From: Stratiolaelaps scimitus
Lineage: Eukaryota > Arthropoda > Arachnida > Mesostigmata > Laelapidae
Direction: 5' to 3'
DNA: 64,000 bases
Assembly (NCBI GenBank): GCA_019614645.1
Contig: JABWDB010000013.1
Coordinates: 62,001 to 126,000, forward strand
Under the pieces are notes generated by a model that was not told the DNA's origin, made no database searches, and saw only the letters and a program-made list of their open reading frames with translations. Positions 48,575 through 61,800 of the stretch are shown here, piece by piece (within the stretch, counting starts at the first letter, position 1; each line of letters begins with the position of its first letter). The position numbers and the translations under genes were made by a program.

Positions 48575-48962
48575 ATAATGTTCATTTTAGCCGAGATCGG
48601 TGAACATTTGAAATGCTAGCTATCAAATCTGTCGCGGCTGACGCAATAGCTGATAACAGCCGGACTGGTTACCTTATTAGTAATTAAAGTGCTTCGAGGA
48701 TCGTTATTGGATCTCTTGTTTCAAGTGTCAACTATTAAGTATTATTATCTCCTCTAAATGCCCGTCCGATTCGTTACATTTGTTATTGAGCTGCTGCTGC
48801 GGCTCCGCAGCTGCCGCCTCTCCAAATGTGACACAATCGAGCCGATGGGACATTTCTACAATTAGCAGCTGTATCAATCAGTCGTTCTGTAATACATTGA
48901 AACTAACGTTAAAATGATGATGTTACTCTGACTTGCAGATCTCTTCTGGCAACCACAGCAAT

Positions 48963-51021
48963 ATGCAGCCGCGTACTCAATCGCAGGGTGTTCAGGTTGA
49001 TCCGAAGTTGGCATCTTCATTCGAGGTCCAACTGCGGCGTCACTGGAACGTAGATCGAGTGGCTGCGTTACTTCGACGACACATCGCCCGCGAGCAAAAG
49101 ACCTGGCGGTCCAGGAAGTTCGCCGCTCATGTAAGTCATCCATGTAGACTATTCGATGTACCATGTCAGAATGTCAAAATCGACCCACAAGTATATCTAT
49201 TAGCGAGTGTGTTTGTATATATATATATATATATGCGTTCGTTCGCCTATTGAAACTCAAATTCAGTATTCACCTGAATCTGTTGTTTGGAAATTAATTG
49301 CAGACTTCATCGTCGACTTCGGAAGAGATCAGCGGGGTTCAGCGTGATTATACGGTCCGTTGGTTTTCTACCATCTCGATTGGCTTCGGTCTACCTCGCG
49401 AGGTGCTGTTTCTCGCGACAGCGCTACTCGACGAGTTTCTTCAGGTGGTCCGGGCAAAGCCCCGGTTTCTTCAAGTGATTGCTTGTTCATGCTTCTTCCT
49501 GGCCGCGAAGGTCACCCTCGATGATGATGTAAGTTCCTTGTTGCCTTAGCATACGCTGAGCATTCAGAGTCGATCTTACCGAAATGCGAACTCTCGCATT
49601 GTTATTATATACTATCCAGTAGCGTTCCTTCGTATTTGTCAGTTCACCAGATATCGGATACATATGTGTGGTACGCTTCTATAAGGAGCGTCACTAGACC
49701 ATACACTCACTCTCTCGTATCAAAACCGTGTGAACTTGAACTGGCGCCCAAACGTGGTGTTGCTCAGCGGTTGGCTTGATCATCACTCTGGGTCAAAACC
49801 CTTGATTCATAATTCCGGCAATGGGACCCCTTGCAAAGGATGGCGGGCGGACAGGTGTCGTAGTTGCTGAGCTACTTACGGTGGTAATCCAGGAGGATAG
49901 TAACTGATGCATGATCTATGAATATATAACAGTGAACTTATTAGTAACTCATCGTAATTATGTATTACAAAAATACGACTTGTGAAAGTAACTGACTAAT
50001 TACGCGGGTTGCGGGACCAACCCATCATACCGAAAGTGGTCGTTAATTGTGCACAGTACTATCAAACAAACGAATGTTGATTGAAATCGTCCCCACCAAC
50101 GATACTGTACTCATTCTAATCACGATAATATTACTATTTTCAGGCGGTCCCAACGTTAGCGGATCTAATCCGCAGTGGAGGCTGTGAATGTAGTGTATCT
50201 GAGGTACGACGCATGGAAAAGGTTATCCTCGATAGATTTCATTGGGATCTCAATCGCGCTACTGCCCTCGACTTCCTCCATGCTGTTAGTATCTTATTTG
50301 TTAATTATTATTATTATTATTGTGACAGTCAAGTGCGTAGTAGTTTATCAAATATCCGTTACATTCATACAGAGTAAGCTGTCATATCCATATATCACCT
50401 TATATATATATAATGTTATTTCTATGTTTGTTTCTGATTCAGTACCATGCCTTGCTGGAAAACAACTGCGAGTCGGTGTTGGGCCCCGAGGGCCCTCGAC
50501 GCGTGGCGTCCCTCAAGGTTCTCTGGGAGACAAAGCTTCAGCTGTTGCTAGCTAACAGTGCGGTGCTGGCCAACGAGCGGCCGTCGATTGTGGCCCTTGC
50601 TCTCGTCTCACTTGAGATGGAAGCGTTAACCACACATTGGTTACTCATCACGGTGGCACTGCAAGCTCTTGCCAATGTAGGCTCCCCGGAGGACGTGATC
50701 CGCTGTCGTGAGCAGGTGTCTCGTCATCTGCAGCAGTCCCAATCACAGCTGCTGGAGAGAGCCGCACAGCGAAGACAGGCAAGCAAGAGGAAGATGCAAC
50801 CGGTGGACGACGACTCGGAGGAGCAGGACTGCATCTACGATTCAATCAAGAAACTCTATGCCAACGACAGTTACGAGAGCAACAATAATGCCACCAGCAA
50901 TAATAATAATAACAATACGAATAATAATAATAATAGTCACTCCGGTAGCCACGCCAATGCAATGGTGATGACGGTAGCACAACAAGCGGCCGCAAACATA
51001 GCCGCTATTCCCGTCATCTGA
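48963..51021 (+). CDS. cyclin I (four coding exons)
   Basis: Exons 48939-49130, 49304-49528, 50144-50284 and 50443-51021 (TGA) join in phase 0 with GT-AG borders. From ATG 48963 the protein is 370 residues, close to vertebrate cyclin I (about 377). The first exon starts at a likely acceptor at 48938, so upstream exons may be non-coding; ATG 48963 is chosen as the first Met ahead of the conserved VAALLRRHIAREQ segment. Family signatures by eye: the cyclin-box helix FLQVIACSCFFLAAK, the RRMEKVILDRFHWDLN helix followed by TALDFLHA, ALVSLEME, and the C-terminal YDSIKKLY motif, which vertebrate cyclin I also keeps. Cyclin I is an atypical cyclin tied to CDK5 activation and cell survival rather than cell-cycle entry in mammals; its role here is inferred only from the family. 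An Asn-rich run from AAT/AAC triplets follows the C-terminal motif. Cyclin G is the nearest alternative, less well matched. Confidence 0.9.
49755..49822 (+). repeat. tRNA-like (possible SINE head) module in a cyclin I intron
   Basis: TTGCTCAGCGGTTGGC resembles a tRNA A box and D arm, and GATTCATAATTCC about 35 bases later resembles a B box and T arm. The pair lies in the intron between coding exons 2 and 3. A tRNA-derived SINE or tRNA pseudogene is likelier than a functional gene. Confidence 0.3.
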
Positions 51022-51877
51022 GCGAGGCGGCACATCGACATTTTGTTTCTCTCAATGCACCGGCCACTTGTCACCGGTACCATTGTCTACTATAACAACA
51101 GCAACAACAACATCATCAATGATTGCAACAAGTTTCAAAATCGCGAAAACAAATACGATAACGGCTGGTGATGCCGGATCAGATTCGGAAGGCGAATGGG
51201 TGCGAAGCGCGAACAAAATGTATCTCAAACGGTCTGCCGGGAACGCTTTGAATTTTGGTGGAGACGTTTGATTGAGGTGCGCAACTGCTTCCTGACAAAA
51301 GCAAGAGAGAAGGGCAAATTCTGATGCAAGAGCGGATCATAGGGCATCAGGTGCTATGATTTGATTTCGTGTTCGATATCACGCCCCGTATAAAGCTACA
51401 TCCCATGGCTCAGCGAGCCTCCCTTCCCCCATATCAAAACTGTGTTATCTTGACCCCAAACAAGCAAGCAGGAGTAGCATTGAAATAGTTCCTTTAGTTT
51501 TTGCCTTCAATCGTCTCATCGTGGCATAATCTAACTCTGTCTCCGAACAAACGCATTAGTAGCAAATGGTGAAGCTGACAGTGCTTGTCTATCACGCATC
51601 GTCCATGTGCGGATCATCACTTACTATCAGTTGTTACTTGATATTATTGATTATTATTAATTAAGCTTGATGATGATGAATTGATGAACACCAAAGCATA
51701 CATAGTTGTTATGAGCCCCTGATGAAGACTTGCTTTTCTCCAAAACTCAGAAAGGGAGAACGAGAGATGATTGCCCAGAATTCAAACGAGAGTTAAACGA
51801 TGAGAGAGCTTCAACAAACATGAAGTCGAACATGGGAGTCGCATCTTGTACTATGGCGTGTAGCAAGCATATAAAAA

Positions 51878-51945
51878 TGACCGTATCTCAGTGGTAAACG
51901 TTGCCGCATCTGTAGTCAGAAAGGTCGTCCTGTTCAATCCAACGA
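51878..51945 (+). repeat. tRNA-like (possible SINE head) module
   Basis: TATCTCAGTGGTAAACG fits the A-box pattern, and GTTCAATCC fits the B box (GWTCRANNC), at tRNA-like spacing. GTCAGAAAGGTCG between them resembles GTCAGCAGGGTCG in the module at 10152-10205, which suggests one dispersed family. Confidence 0.35.
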
Positions 51946-54654
51946 TCTTTTATGCTTTGACGAAAAGTCATTACGAATTTCTGTCATTGCTATTAATATT
52001 AATCATTATTATTATTACGTTAAGATCCGCTGATCTTGACAGCACAAGTCATCGATACAATGAATGCCTTAATAAGCCTCCATACATGAAAAGAAGTGTT
52101 TAGTCTTGACTTGAACAGCAGCAGCAGCAGTAGAAGACTATGAACCGCAGAACATATTGTAAATGACCATCATCCTTCATCTGTAATTTATTTTCCATCA
52201 TAAGAGTCATACCACCACCACCACAACTACTGCGAACTTTACCACTATCGTCAATTATTGCATTACATACACATACACACAACGATAGGATGTCGAATAT
52301 GTTGAGTGATTAACATCCATTGCAATGCCCCTATTCGGGCCCCAACATTTTGTTGTTATTCCGGAACAGTGTCTTGTGTAGATCTCTATTGAAGCGCGCT
52401 GGCGCTGAAAGCATACCCGAGACGGTCGGCAATTCCCCTCTATCTGGATTTATCAAATCCAGTTAAATTTAGCTGGGTTCTTCATTTGCCTGTGATCAAC
52501 GGGTGCCACCCGTCGCCCATGGGCAGACACACCCTCGGGGTCCCCCGGTCGTGCGTGAAGTCGCACGCTCACCACACTCAGTCGGGTTCGCTTCGGGTAC
52601 GTTCGCACAGCGAGATGTTTTCCTCTGTAGAGCGTAATCTACTGCCACCGGGCATTCACGATTCATGTCACTATTGATATATGAAACCGCTATAAAAAAA
52701 AGAGCTGCACGAGCTTGTTCCGTTCGCTTTTGTTTGTTCTGTACAAAGAAGAAATTAAACAAAAAAATCATGGAAATAATGAGAAAAATACGAAGAGAAA
52801 ACGAGAGAGATTAACCTCTGCTCTTCTCCAGTTTGAATTTCATTTTTTTTTTGTTAGTGTAGTTTTTGTCCCGTTCTGGTTAAAAATCGATATATCTATG
52901 ATGTGGTGGAACCGGTAACGAGCGAAGGGTAAACTCGGAAAATATCAACGGTACCCTCAGCCTTTGTTTTGTCAACTTTCCGAGGAGCTGCGGACCGTCA
53001 ACTCGAATTTGCCTCAAACTAAATAGTGTGGTTCTGGACATCTAGAGAGAGAGAGAGAGAGAGAGAGCGAGCGGGAGTATAGAGAGAACGAACGAGCCGA
53101 AAAGTTCTACTTTTTGGGTGGCCCGTTATTGATTGTTATTTGGACTATTTGAGCTGCTCATTACGATTGGGTTAGTGAAATTCAAGCTCACAGTTGGTTG
53201 AGTTCGCGTTGTTGGTCCGCACAGGTCGGCATCACTATGTCTAGATATATATATATATATACATATATGGAACCCACTCATTTCCGGCATTCTTTTGTTT
53301 TTCCTACGGAGCTGCTTTACTTGAGCACTGACCTCTATACACGAACGTAAAAAGACGGAGAGCAAAAGTATGAAACGAATGAAAAGAGACACTGCAGAAA
53401 GAAGAAAATGTTCATAAAAATGTATAAAAAAAATCAAAGAAAAACTGCCATAAAAAGCTAATATATGAAATGTAAAAAAATATACATAAAAATGTAAAAA
53501 GCATGTATAGATTATGAAGGGTGGATCGGAGGAGATCCGAGGTGGAAAAGAGAATGTGAATAGATGAAAAACAGGAGGTGAAAATGGCTGAATGATTCAT
53601 GAAGCGTAAAAGAAAAGAAAAATGAAGGCGGGTACAGTGACGCTTCTGCCATGAGGAAATAAAACCGAAAAAAAGAGACATTGGTATAGTGAGAAAATCC
53701 ATTTTATTTGTGTTTTGAATTAGATGAAATTTGTAGTTGTATGCTGTATAGGGGAACCAGTCGCTGTCGGTCGACTATTTATTTATATTCATTCATGTTT
53801 ATTATACGTCGCAGGTCACGATCAGCAGGGCTAATTTGCTCTATGTCGGGTATGTTTTGAGATGTCGTGAAACCTTACAATGTACAAGCGGCGAAACTCT
53901 GCACTAGGCGATCTAGAGGTGTATTATTGACTTCAACATTAAGCCCCTGCAGCCTATTTGACTGTAAGAGCAAATTAATGAATTCCATGTAGCTGACATG
54001 GTCAGAAATCGGCAAGTCACGACATTATTTTTCACTGAAAGGTTAACTGTTAGCCTATATATCTTCCCATGGAATGCACCTTTTTGCCAACGACTTAATA
54101 ACTGTTTTTCGAGCTGACCCTCAGCTGTTCCCCTATCTGACAGGCCTCGGCTCTTAACCTTTAGGTATTACTATGAGGACCCTTCTGACAACAACTTATC
54201 TAAATCGATGACACACTATGTTAGTAGAGAATATTCAACTCCTGAAGCGATACCGAGAACGAGGTCACTTCGTTTTTTGCTTCGAACAGGGAGGAATCCT
54301 ACAAAGCTGGTACAAGAAATCTTTCCGGGCTGATTCACTTGCAAGGTCTACGTTATAGTTATTTATAAAACGGAGCCCTTAAATGCAAAGGTGCGACGGT
54401 GGGAATGGAACCCGTGCACCGACGTCTCCACTCCCAACTATTGATAAACCATATTATTATGTTCTACACGGTACACGATAATACGTTCAGGATGACAATG
54501 TAACACGGACGGTGCTTTATCCGAAGTTTGAGAAAAAGTATTGGCATTTTCAGAAGTAGGTACATTTTTTACGAGGAACTCTACGAGTCTGTTGTGACAG
54601 AGGCTTTGAATGACGCCGAAAAGGCTCGTCTTCACTTGGCGCAGAAATATGCCG

Positions 54655-54735
54655 CAGTGGTGTGGCTGAATGGGTGCAGAGACCCTGTAGACCGCTAACA
54701 GGCATCCTAGTTCGCGGGCTCGGCACCCTCACAGC
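54655..54735 (+). repeat. tRNA-like module, type II (Ser/Leu-like) arrangement
   Basis: TGGCTGAATGGGTGCAGAGA resembles the D arm of a long-variable-arm tRNA. CCTGT and ACAGG can form a five-base anticodon-like stem, and AGTTCGCGGGCTC resembles a B box. The acceptor and T stems pair poorly, so a tRNA-derived repeat or pseudogene is the cautious reading. Confidence 0.35.
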
Positions 54736-57700
54736 CAACCTATTGGAAGGAGTCAGTGCAACCGAATTTTTAATGGAAACATTTTTCTTAGATATGCAAA
54801 GGAGCAACGCAAGTTCTTTTTTAGGCACCCGGTTAAGGATTGTAGAAGTGGGGGCCTCCTTGTTGAAGATAATCTATTAAAAATGTACAGAGGAAGTTGT
54901 TTTTATATGCATTTCACGCCTCAGGGGGTACAATTGACGCCCACTTTTATAATTGGTTAAAAGGAAAAATTAAAATTATTACTCAGACATGTCATAGACT
55001 TGTCACCTCAAAGAGAGGCAAGTGAGCAGGGTCACTGCTTCATCTGTGCAGAGAGGAAGCACCATCACTGTAAGTATCCACCATTGTGACTACCTTGCGG
55101 CCCACTTTAACTTGAAGGGACTATATAGCTCACTTATAAAATGGTCTTTCTGGCAACCATATGACTTATGACATAAATATGAAGACACAGTTATTACGAG
55201 GCCATTCAGGGCTACATTCGACCCTTCCACTGATTCACTCTGACGCCTGCGTAAGCCGAATCGTTTGTCGGCATCACTTTCTTCTAGAGCTTGGCCTCTT
55301 TCGGTCGCTTAATGCAAAGTTGAAGTAATTAGTGTATAAGGCAATGAGGCGGTTCGATATTACACTTCCTTGGTTAGTAAATGCAACAAGTGGTGATTGA
55401 ATGAAATTGATCAACTCTTCATACACACAACGGGGAGCACACATATCACATAGACCGTATATTAACAGAATATAAACGCCAACTTTTAAACACATCGACA
55501 TTTTTCGTATATGCCGCCCTACAGATAAAGCCCGAGAAGAGTTTTCTGATGGGAGAGGTGGTGCGACGGTGGGGGGACAGCCGCCAACGGCCAATACACA
55601 CCTGAAAATAGAATGTCTGCCAGTATTGAAGCGTATTGAAATGTTGTGTAACATATTTGAGATGAAAAAATGGGCCAGAAGTTAAAACGTGACGACAAAT
55701 TCCCAACAAAAGGATCAACAGCAGTGGTTCTTCCTTTTCTTCCTGTAGCGGAACATTGTATATCACGCACGACATTTTCAAGCATGGACCTTGGACTCTC
55801 CGTTCGTTGCGGTGCCACACAACTCGCTGGTTCTCATTGGTGTCGATTTCTTGCTACACAAACAGCTTTCGCGCCAATAGGGGCTGACGAGTTGATCACA
55901 CAGCGTCCTTCTTTCTGCTGACGGCGTTGTTTCGCTAGAGGCCATCGATCATACCTCTGCCTGGCATTTGACTTTAGTGGTGGAACTGCACATAGGTTCG
56001 CGTTGAGCTAACCGCCGCCATGAGCGAGTGACACCAAGAAAGAGTAAGAGTGAGTAGTTCTTCTCGGGCAGCTGCACGCCGCAGTATTTCTGCCTGACAG
56101 TGGCAGAATGACAGACGTTCGTTTAATGTAGTACAGGCGGCGTTGGATCGAGTGCACAAGAAACTATTATCAATCGATCGTCTGTCTGCCATTGCGGAGG
56201 ACTACCATTTGTAACCACTCATTTTACAGATGTGTCCGCCAGATGTACAGTGATGGCAAAGAGATTATCCTACTCGGTGACGTTATTGTAACAGTAACTG
56301 GAATTTCATCGTATCGCAAATTGTCAACAGAGTTTAGTGATCACGCCGTATGTTGACGCCCTCTGAATTCTGGTAAGTAAAACAGTAGAATTGTTGGAAT
56401 CGATTTGAACATGATAGGCTAGAGCCAGCGCCGTACATGTTACAGGTTAACAGCCTGTAACCTGTAGCCTACCTCAGGGATGATTATTCCCTCAGGCCTC
56501 GGCCTGACACCAAACTCTCCCCAAATACTTCTCTAATTATTGTATATTTGAACTTGCACAATTCATTATCAATCAACTTTTGGATAGCCTTTTAGTTCGC
56601 TGCTCGAACAGATCGCACACTTTCGGTGGTCTTCAAACTTCTTATCGAAATGGAATTGCTGATGTATCGCTGTAGAAATTTCCAACACCTTCAATGATGG
56701 AAATATCAAGTTGTTTTGAAAAATAATCAGTGATCAGTGAGTCATTTATGCGATCGCGTATCGCACAGTTGTGTTTTTCTTGCAAGGACCAAAGCATGGC
56801 GCCCAAATTCTAAAATTCATACTGCTACACAGGTGTGCCCCACAGTAACAGATGCCAGTTGCGTATTGACGCGTTCAATTATACGAAGTATGTGCACCAC
56901 TTATTCCTCTTCGTCTGATCCAACGGCCGCCTTTTGGACTGTTCATACTGTTCACTAAGCATTAGATTCCGTTTCGATGGCACGTGTGCAATATAGCATC
57001 ACCTAACATTCGTAGAGTATGACGACGCTCTTCGTCGTCGATAGTGGAGCATTTGTTTTGCTACTCTAGCTTGTCGGCCGGCAACCCGCTGTGTTAGGCC
57101 TGCGTTTTTCAGCACTGACGAAATCGATTGGTGAAAAGAAGTTAATCGACTCGCGAGACGCGCGTGTCAGCCGACACTGGGGCGGATTCTAGACTTGCGT
57201 CTACGAGGTCGACAGTACTAACGAACAATATATGTCAACGAAGAGCTAATTCATTATAATAAGGAAGTATTTTTTTTTTGGTAATGAAGTACTCACTTAA
57301 TTATTATAGATAATCAGCTATAGCTAGTTAGCTTGTTGTGTGAAGGTGTAACGCCGTACAAAAACAAACTTGATCACGTTCACAAATGATCGTCTTCCTG
57401 TTCGTCCTTATCAATGTCTCAAGATTATCTGCGAGCATTTCGATAGCGTATGTGTATACTCTTCTCAAGAGCAATGATCTTGACACAACGCAGTCAACAT
57501 ATTGCTGGTGAGCCAGCGCTGTCATTTTTACCTTATAGATCCTTCAATGTGTTTTGTTCCTCGGGGTGTTTTGCCACTTGTCCAGCCGGTGCACTGTATC
57601 AATTTTGAGAAATGAACATGTTTCCATTTCACACAAGGCTAGGCCACATGGCAGAGCTAGAATGATTGACTTTGTGGCCTTTTCAAGCAGAACTTAGACG

Positions 57701-58873
57701 CCCAAGTTACAAAAGCATTTTACTAATTTTTAACTTTAATGCATTAGATCGGTTGCGTATGAACAGAGGCTTTGTGTTTAATAAGGAAATTAGTCAAAAA
57801 AATATACAAGCAGCTGAAGGTCACCTATGGGGAAAAAAACACATTTTTAGAGCGGCAGGTAGAACCTAACGGCTGGTTTACTGATTTGTCATATTGATTT
57901 TTTAATGAGCAAAGGGCTAAAAATTGTACCCAAATGATGTGCGTGGATACCGTGTGGGCGTATTAGTAAGTATGCCCATGAGGTATTAACTACAGTTGCA
58001 ACGAAAACACATTCGAGGGAGGATGCGTCTATAGTTTAGGGAAAATCCCTATGGTGCTCGAATGAACCCCGGTCGTTCGAACGCGACTGGACGTCGCGGA
58101 AAATTGACCACAGGAACCACTGGCCGATTTTCTTTGCCCGATTTGACTAAATTAATTAAATCGCTCTTCCTCTATGTACAATTCACCATACTTTGTATAC
58201 TCTTATACAGGTCTTCTCGATTGGTGGGTCTGAAAAGGCGCTACCTGAGAACGTGTGGTACAGTCATTCGTCAAACGTAGTGTATCCAATCATGCCTTTG
58301 AGTTTCAGGGGTTTTTGCAGTTATAGCATCCCATTCGAGCTAGTCAGTCAGTGATAGCCGTTAGACATTTTGCAAGTTCACAAACTTTCACATCGGCTCA
58401 ATACGGGATCGCGCCTATGAATTTGGACGTTTCCATGTGAGCGCCACACGTGACAGCCTGCCGTGCGAGTCTCTCCTGACTTCCGCATTGCTTCCCTAGA
58501 GCAACTTCGTTAAATATATCTGCTCGTTGTTGTGCAGTGCACTCTGTCAAGCCTTGTCCAATCAACTGTGAACATCGTGCCACAAAAATGGCTAACACAA
58601 ATGAAACAACAAATCACATTATCGATGTAGAGTAGATGATCACATTCGTACTCTACGAGATGCGTATTAGTATTAGAGACTTAGTGAAAATAAAATGTGC
58701 CTCATTGCACAACATGTCACCGAAATCCTTAATATTACCTACCCTCTATTTTCATACATGTGAAGTTAGTGTTTGCCAATTGCTTGTCGTTCATGACAAA
58801 CTCTTTCAGAGAGTTTCGACAAATCGTTTCATCGTCTGAGCAGCGAGGAAGAGGTTACGTTCGCTGATGAAAA

Positions 58874-61800
58874 ATGAGGCCGCCGTGTAGTTTCTGCAGC
58901 TCCCAGACCCATGCGGTCGAACGGTGTTTTGAACGGATGCAGATTGACGCTGGTGGCAAGTGTCCACGATGCAGCCTGGTCGGGCACCATTGGAAAAGAT
59001 GTCCCACGGCGCGAACAGTTACGTGCAGGTATGTTGGATAGCAGAAAAACATTTCCAAATACTTTTGTCCGAGTCGAGGAAATTAGAATGTCTTATAGTT
59101 ATTATACTAGCTATATTCGTCTGTATGCTGCAGTGTTGATTATTTGTTATCTCATCAACATTATTTGACATTAATCGGATTTCGTGGATTTAGCAGCTGA
59201 TGTAGAGAATGTTGTCTATTTAGGCTATGGTAGGAACGCTTTGCATTGGATTTTTTTTGGCAAAATGGTGGTTACTAAAGGGATTTCAATCCAGATAGTC
59301 ATGTAAAGTGTGAACGGCACACACACACACACACGCATATAATATAGTGAACAAGAAGTCCTGTCTTCGAAAGTAGCTAAAATTCCAGGCAATCATTGCC
59401 GAGTGCATGGTATAACAGCGGCCAATATTTTCTATATATGGGGGGTAATATGTCAAAATAGCACCCTTTATACTCTTCGTTTGTGTTGTCTGGTTAATTT
59501 CAGTTTCTGCAAAACCCGAGGCCACGAGAAAGATGCGTGCTTTCATCTTCACAAGGTCATTAGCAATAGGCAAAATAAAGCCAGCCGTGTAGATAGTAAT
59601 CGAAGTCCCAGAGAACCATCGTCGAATAAACCGCCTCAGAGTGTCGTCACACCAAAGCAGCCATCTGGAATCAGTGATACAGGTGGCAGTATTGGTCGCA
59701 CGAGAAGTGATGAGATGAGAAGCGGTCATTCAAGCAATGTAACAAAGCGTGTGCCTAAAACGGAAAATAAACTGGACCCGCAAGTGTCGTGTGAAGAAAG
59801 CAACGCCGATCAACAAGCGACTGTATCGATTAAGTCTGATGGAAGTATGGTCATTCGAACCGACGTTGTGAGTACCAATGGTTATTATTATTCTTTATTA
59901 TAAGATCGAACTAAGTGTGTGCCATTTAAGTTGAACTAGTTGTTTTCATAAGCGATGAGCAGACGCAATAGGAAAATATTGGGAATTTCGTAAGAGAACC
60001 CAATATGTATATATATATATATATAAATTTGTGGCAACAGATAAGGCTAATGACTGGCGCTGGACTAATATGATTCGACTGATCTACAAGTTAATCCACC
60101 ATTCGAAGATGTATCGGTACTTAACAAGTTAGGTTAAATTGTTCCGGGAGACCATTTTGTTGTCTATTTGCAAGAGGAGGGGGCGGTGTATATATTTTAC
60201 ATGCAATAATTGATTATTAACTCCGTGGTGATTATTCATGTTACCTGGCATAGTTAAAAGTGAGATTGAAAACGATCACTGAAAACGATATATTGTATAA
60301 AGAGTAGTGAGATCAGTGAGGCGACTGACCGAAGGTTTCTATATCATTGGATGGAGTAGTACTTCTACAGTATTTTTACTGCCAATAATAAGAACACGGC
60401 GCAAGACGTTCCCAGTGCTATTATTTTGGATCAGCCTAATATATATATATATATATATATTAGGCTGACCCAAACAAAATGACACTGCTCTCTTGCGCAG
60501 TGTTCTTATTATTGGCCGGTTTGCATTCAAATTTGGCGGGTAGTGAGACACAACAATTAGCAAGTAGGCGGCGCAAAAGCCGTTAGCATTCGGCTTTCGT
60601 TGGGCGCGTTCGAAATGGCAACCGGCGGACCGGGTCCCTCAGACTTGCATTCGACTGAAATTGGCATGCCTCGTAAAACCTGTCGTCGAATTATTTAAAA
60701 TTATCTGAGAATGGGTCAAAATGAACTCGGTCCTGGCCAACCGAAAATGCGTGAGGAGTGTTGGTGAGACAATTTGAAGATATATAGGCAGCACAAGAGT
60801 CGCTTAGAGCATACCGGTGCAGGGGACGAGACATGGGTCAGCCCGTAAATGCTCGAGTCCCTTGGCTACTCGCCTGAAGTTGTCAGATGATTCCACTCAT
60901 ATCTCTCAGATAGGAAACCGGCGGTTGTGGTTGGCGACATTTGATCGTCATGGCAGGTAGTTCACATTGGAGCCCCCCCAGTGTCTGTCCTGGGACCGTT
61001 CATGTTCGTCATTTTGATCAATTTCATTCTGCTTAAAATCTCGTATAGCAGTTATTGTAAGATGATGACACCTCACTTTTATTTCGCATACGCTCTTCAG
61101 AACTGGACACGGATATTCAAGCTGGCGAAGGTTGAGGTGGCGAAGGTTGAGGGAGTGGTGAAGACCTTTGAGAGGTTCGGACTTGTTGTGAATACAAACA
61201 AAACGGGTTTTACTCTGTTGAGCCCACCACAAAGGACTTCAATGGTGGATCCGGTGTGGCTTCGCGGGGCGCCGGTTCCGAAGTCGTCTATGGTCAGATG
61301 TCTGGGCCTGACCATTCACGAAATACTGGAGTGGCATACCCATCTTGAAGCTCTCCTTCCCAAGTGTTATGCGATAAGTTATTCGATCCGTCGCCTCAGA
61401 GAGAGTGGTATTCCAGTCGATGGGCTAATTTTAGTTTACAGAATGCTGCTGTCACCTATCCTGTGCTACGGGATCTATATCTGGGGTGGTGGCTATAAAA
61501 CGATCATTCGCAGAACCGAGATTGTTCAGAAAGAAGCTCTAAGAGCAATTTTTGGTAGACGTCGGAGATACTCGGTTGCGGATGTTTTTGAGAAATTTGA
61601 TCCGTTACCTATGGGTAAGATTTAGGTGGTTCATTTCGCCCTTCTTGCCTTCAAGATGGTGAGAGGATGAATTCCCCGTGATATTGCATTTCCAATTACC
61701 GCTGTCGTGAGAAGATCTAATCGTCGGCCAACAACCTCCCAAAGACCATTCGATGTAAGAAAACTCAGCCGCCATGCCCTTGCACACCGCTTGGCTGCAG

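Larger units (their letters stand above)
40001..48938. other. upstream region of the cyclin I gene, no coding exon recognised
   Basis: CAG/CTG and GCN triplet clusters (for example 40446-40468, 43427-43452, 45846-45870, 46091-46124, 46401-46421, 48250-48271), CT runs (43157-43183, 48296-48314), a TA tract and an AAT array fill this stretch. The cyclin exon at 48939 begins at a plausible splice acceptor (TTGCAG), so one or more non-coding 5' exons and the promoter should lie in or left of this region. I could not place them. Open frames here are low-complexity reads of the repeats. Confidence 0.5.
51022..58873. other. 3' flank of cyclin I and intergenic DNA, no gene recognised
   Basis: The first part should be cyclin I 3' UTR; no AATAAA stands out near the stop. 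(GA)n lies at 53045-53069, and a short (TA)n near 53246. A GC-richer patch at about 52490-52640 has no recognised feature. tRNA-like modules are listed separately. Opposite-strand frames at 55274-55820 overlap one another and lack family resemblance. Confidence 0.5.

Noticed and set aside
48963..51021. Cyclin G identity for the cyclin gene
   Set aside because: The YDSIKKLY tail motif, the RRMEKVILDRFHWDLN helix and the protein length fit cyclin I better.
55274..55820. Three overlapping minus-strand frames of 99-126 codons
   Set aside because: They overlap in different frames, show no domain and have no supporting codon or splice signal.
59504..59867. Retrotransposon Gag origin for the CCHC knuckles
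   Set aside because: The knuckles are interrupted by a clean intron and no LTR, protease or RT sequence adjoins them. It is not fully excluded, since Gag-derived host exons exist.
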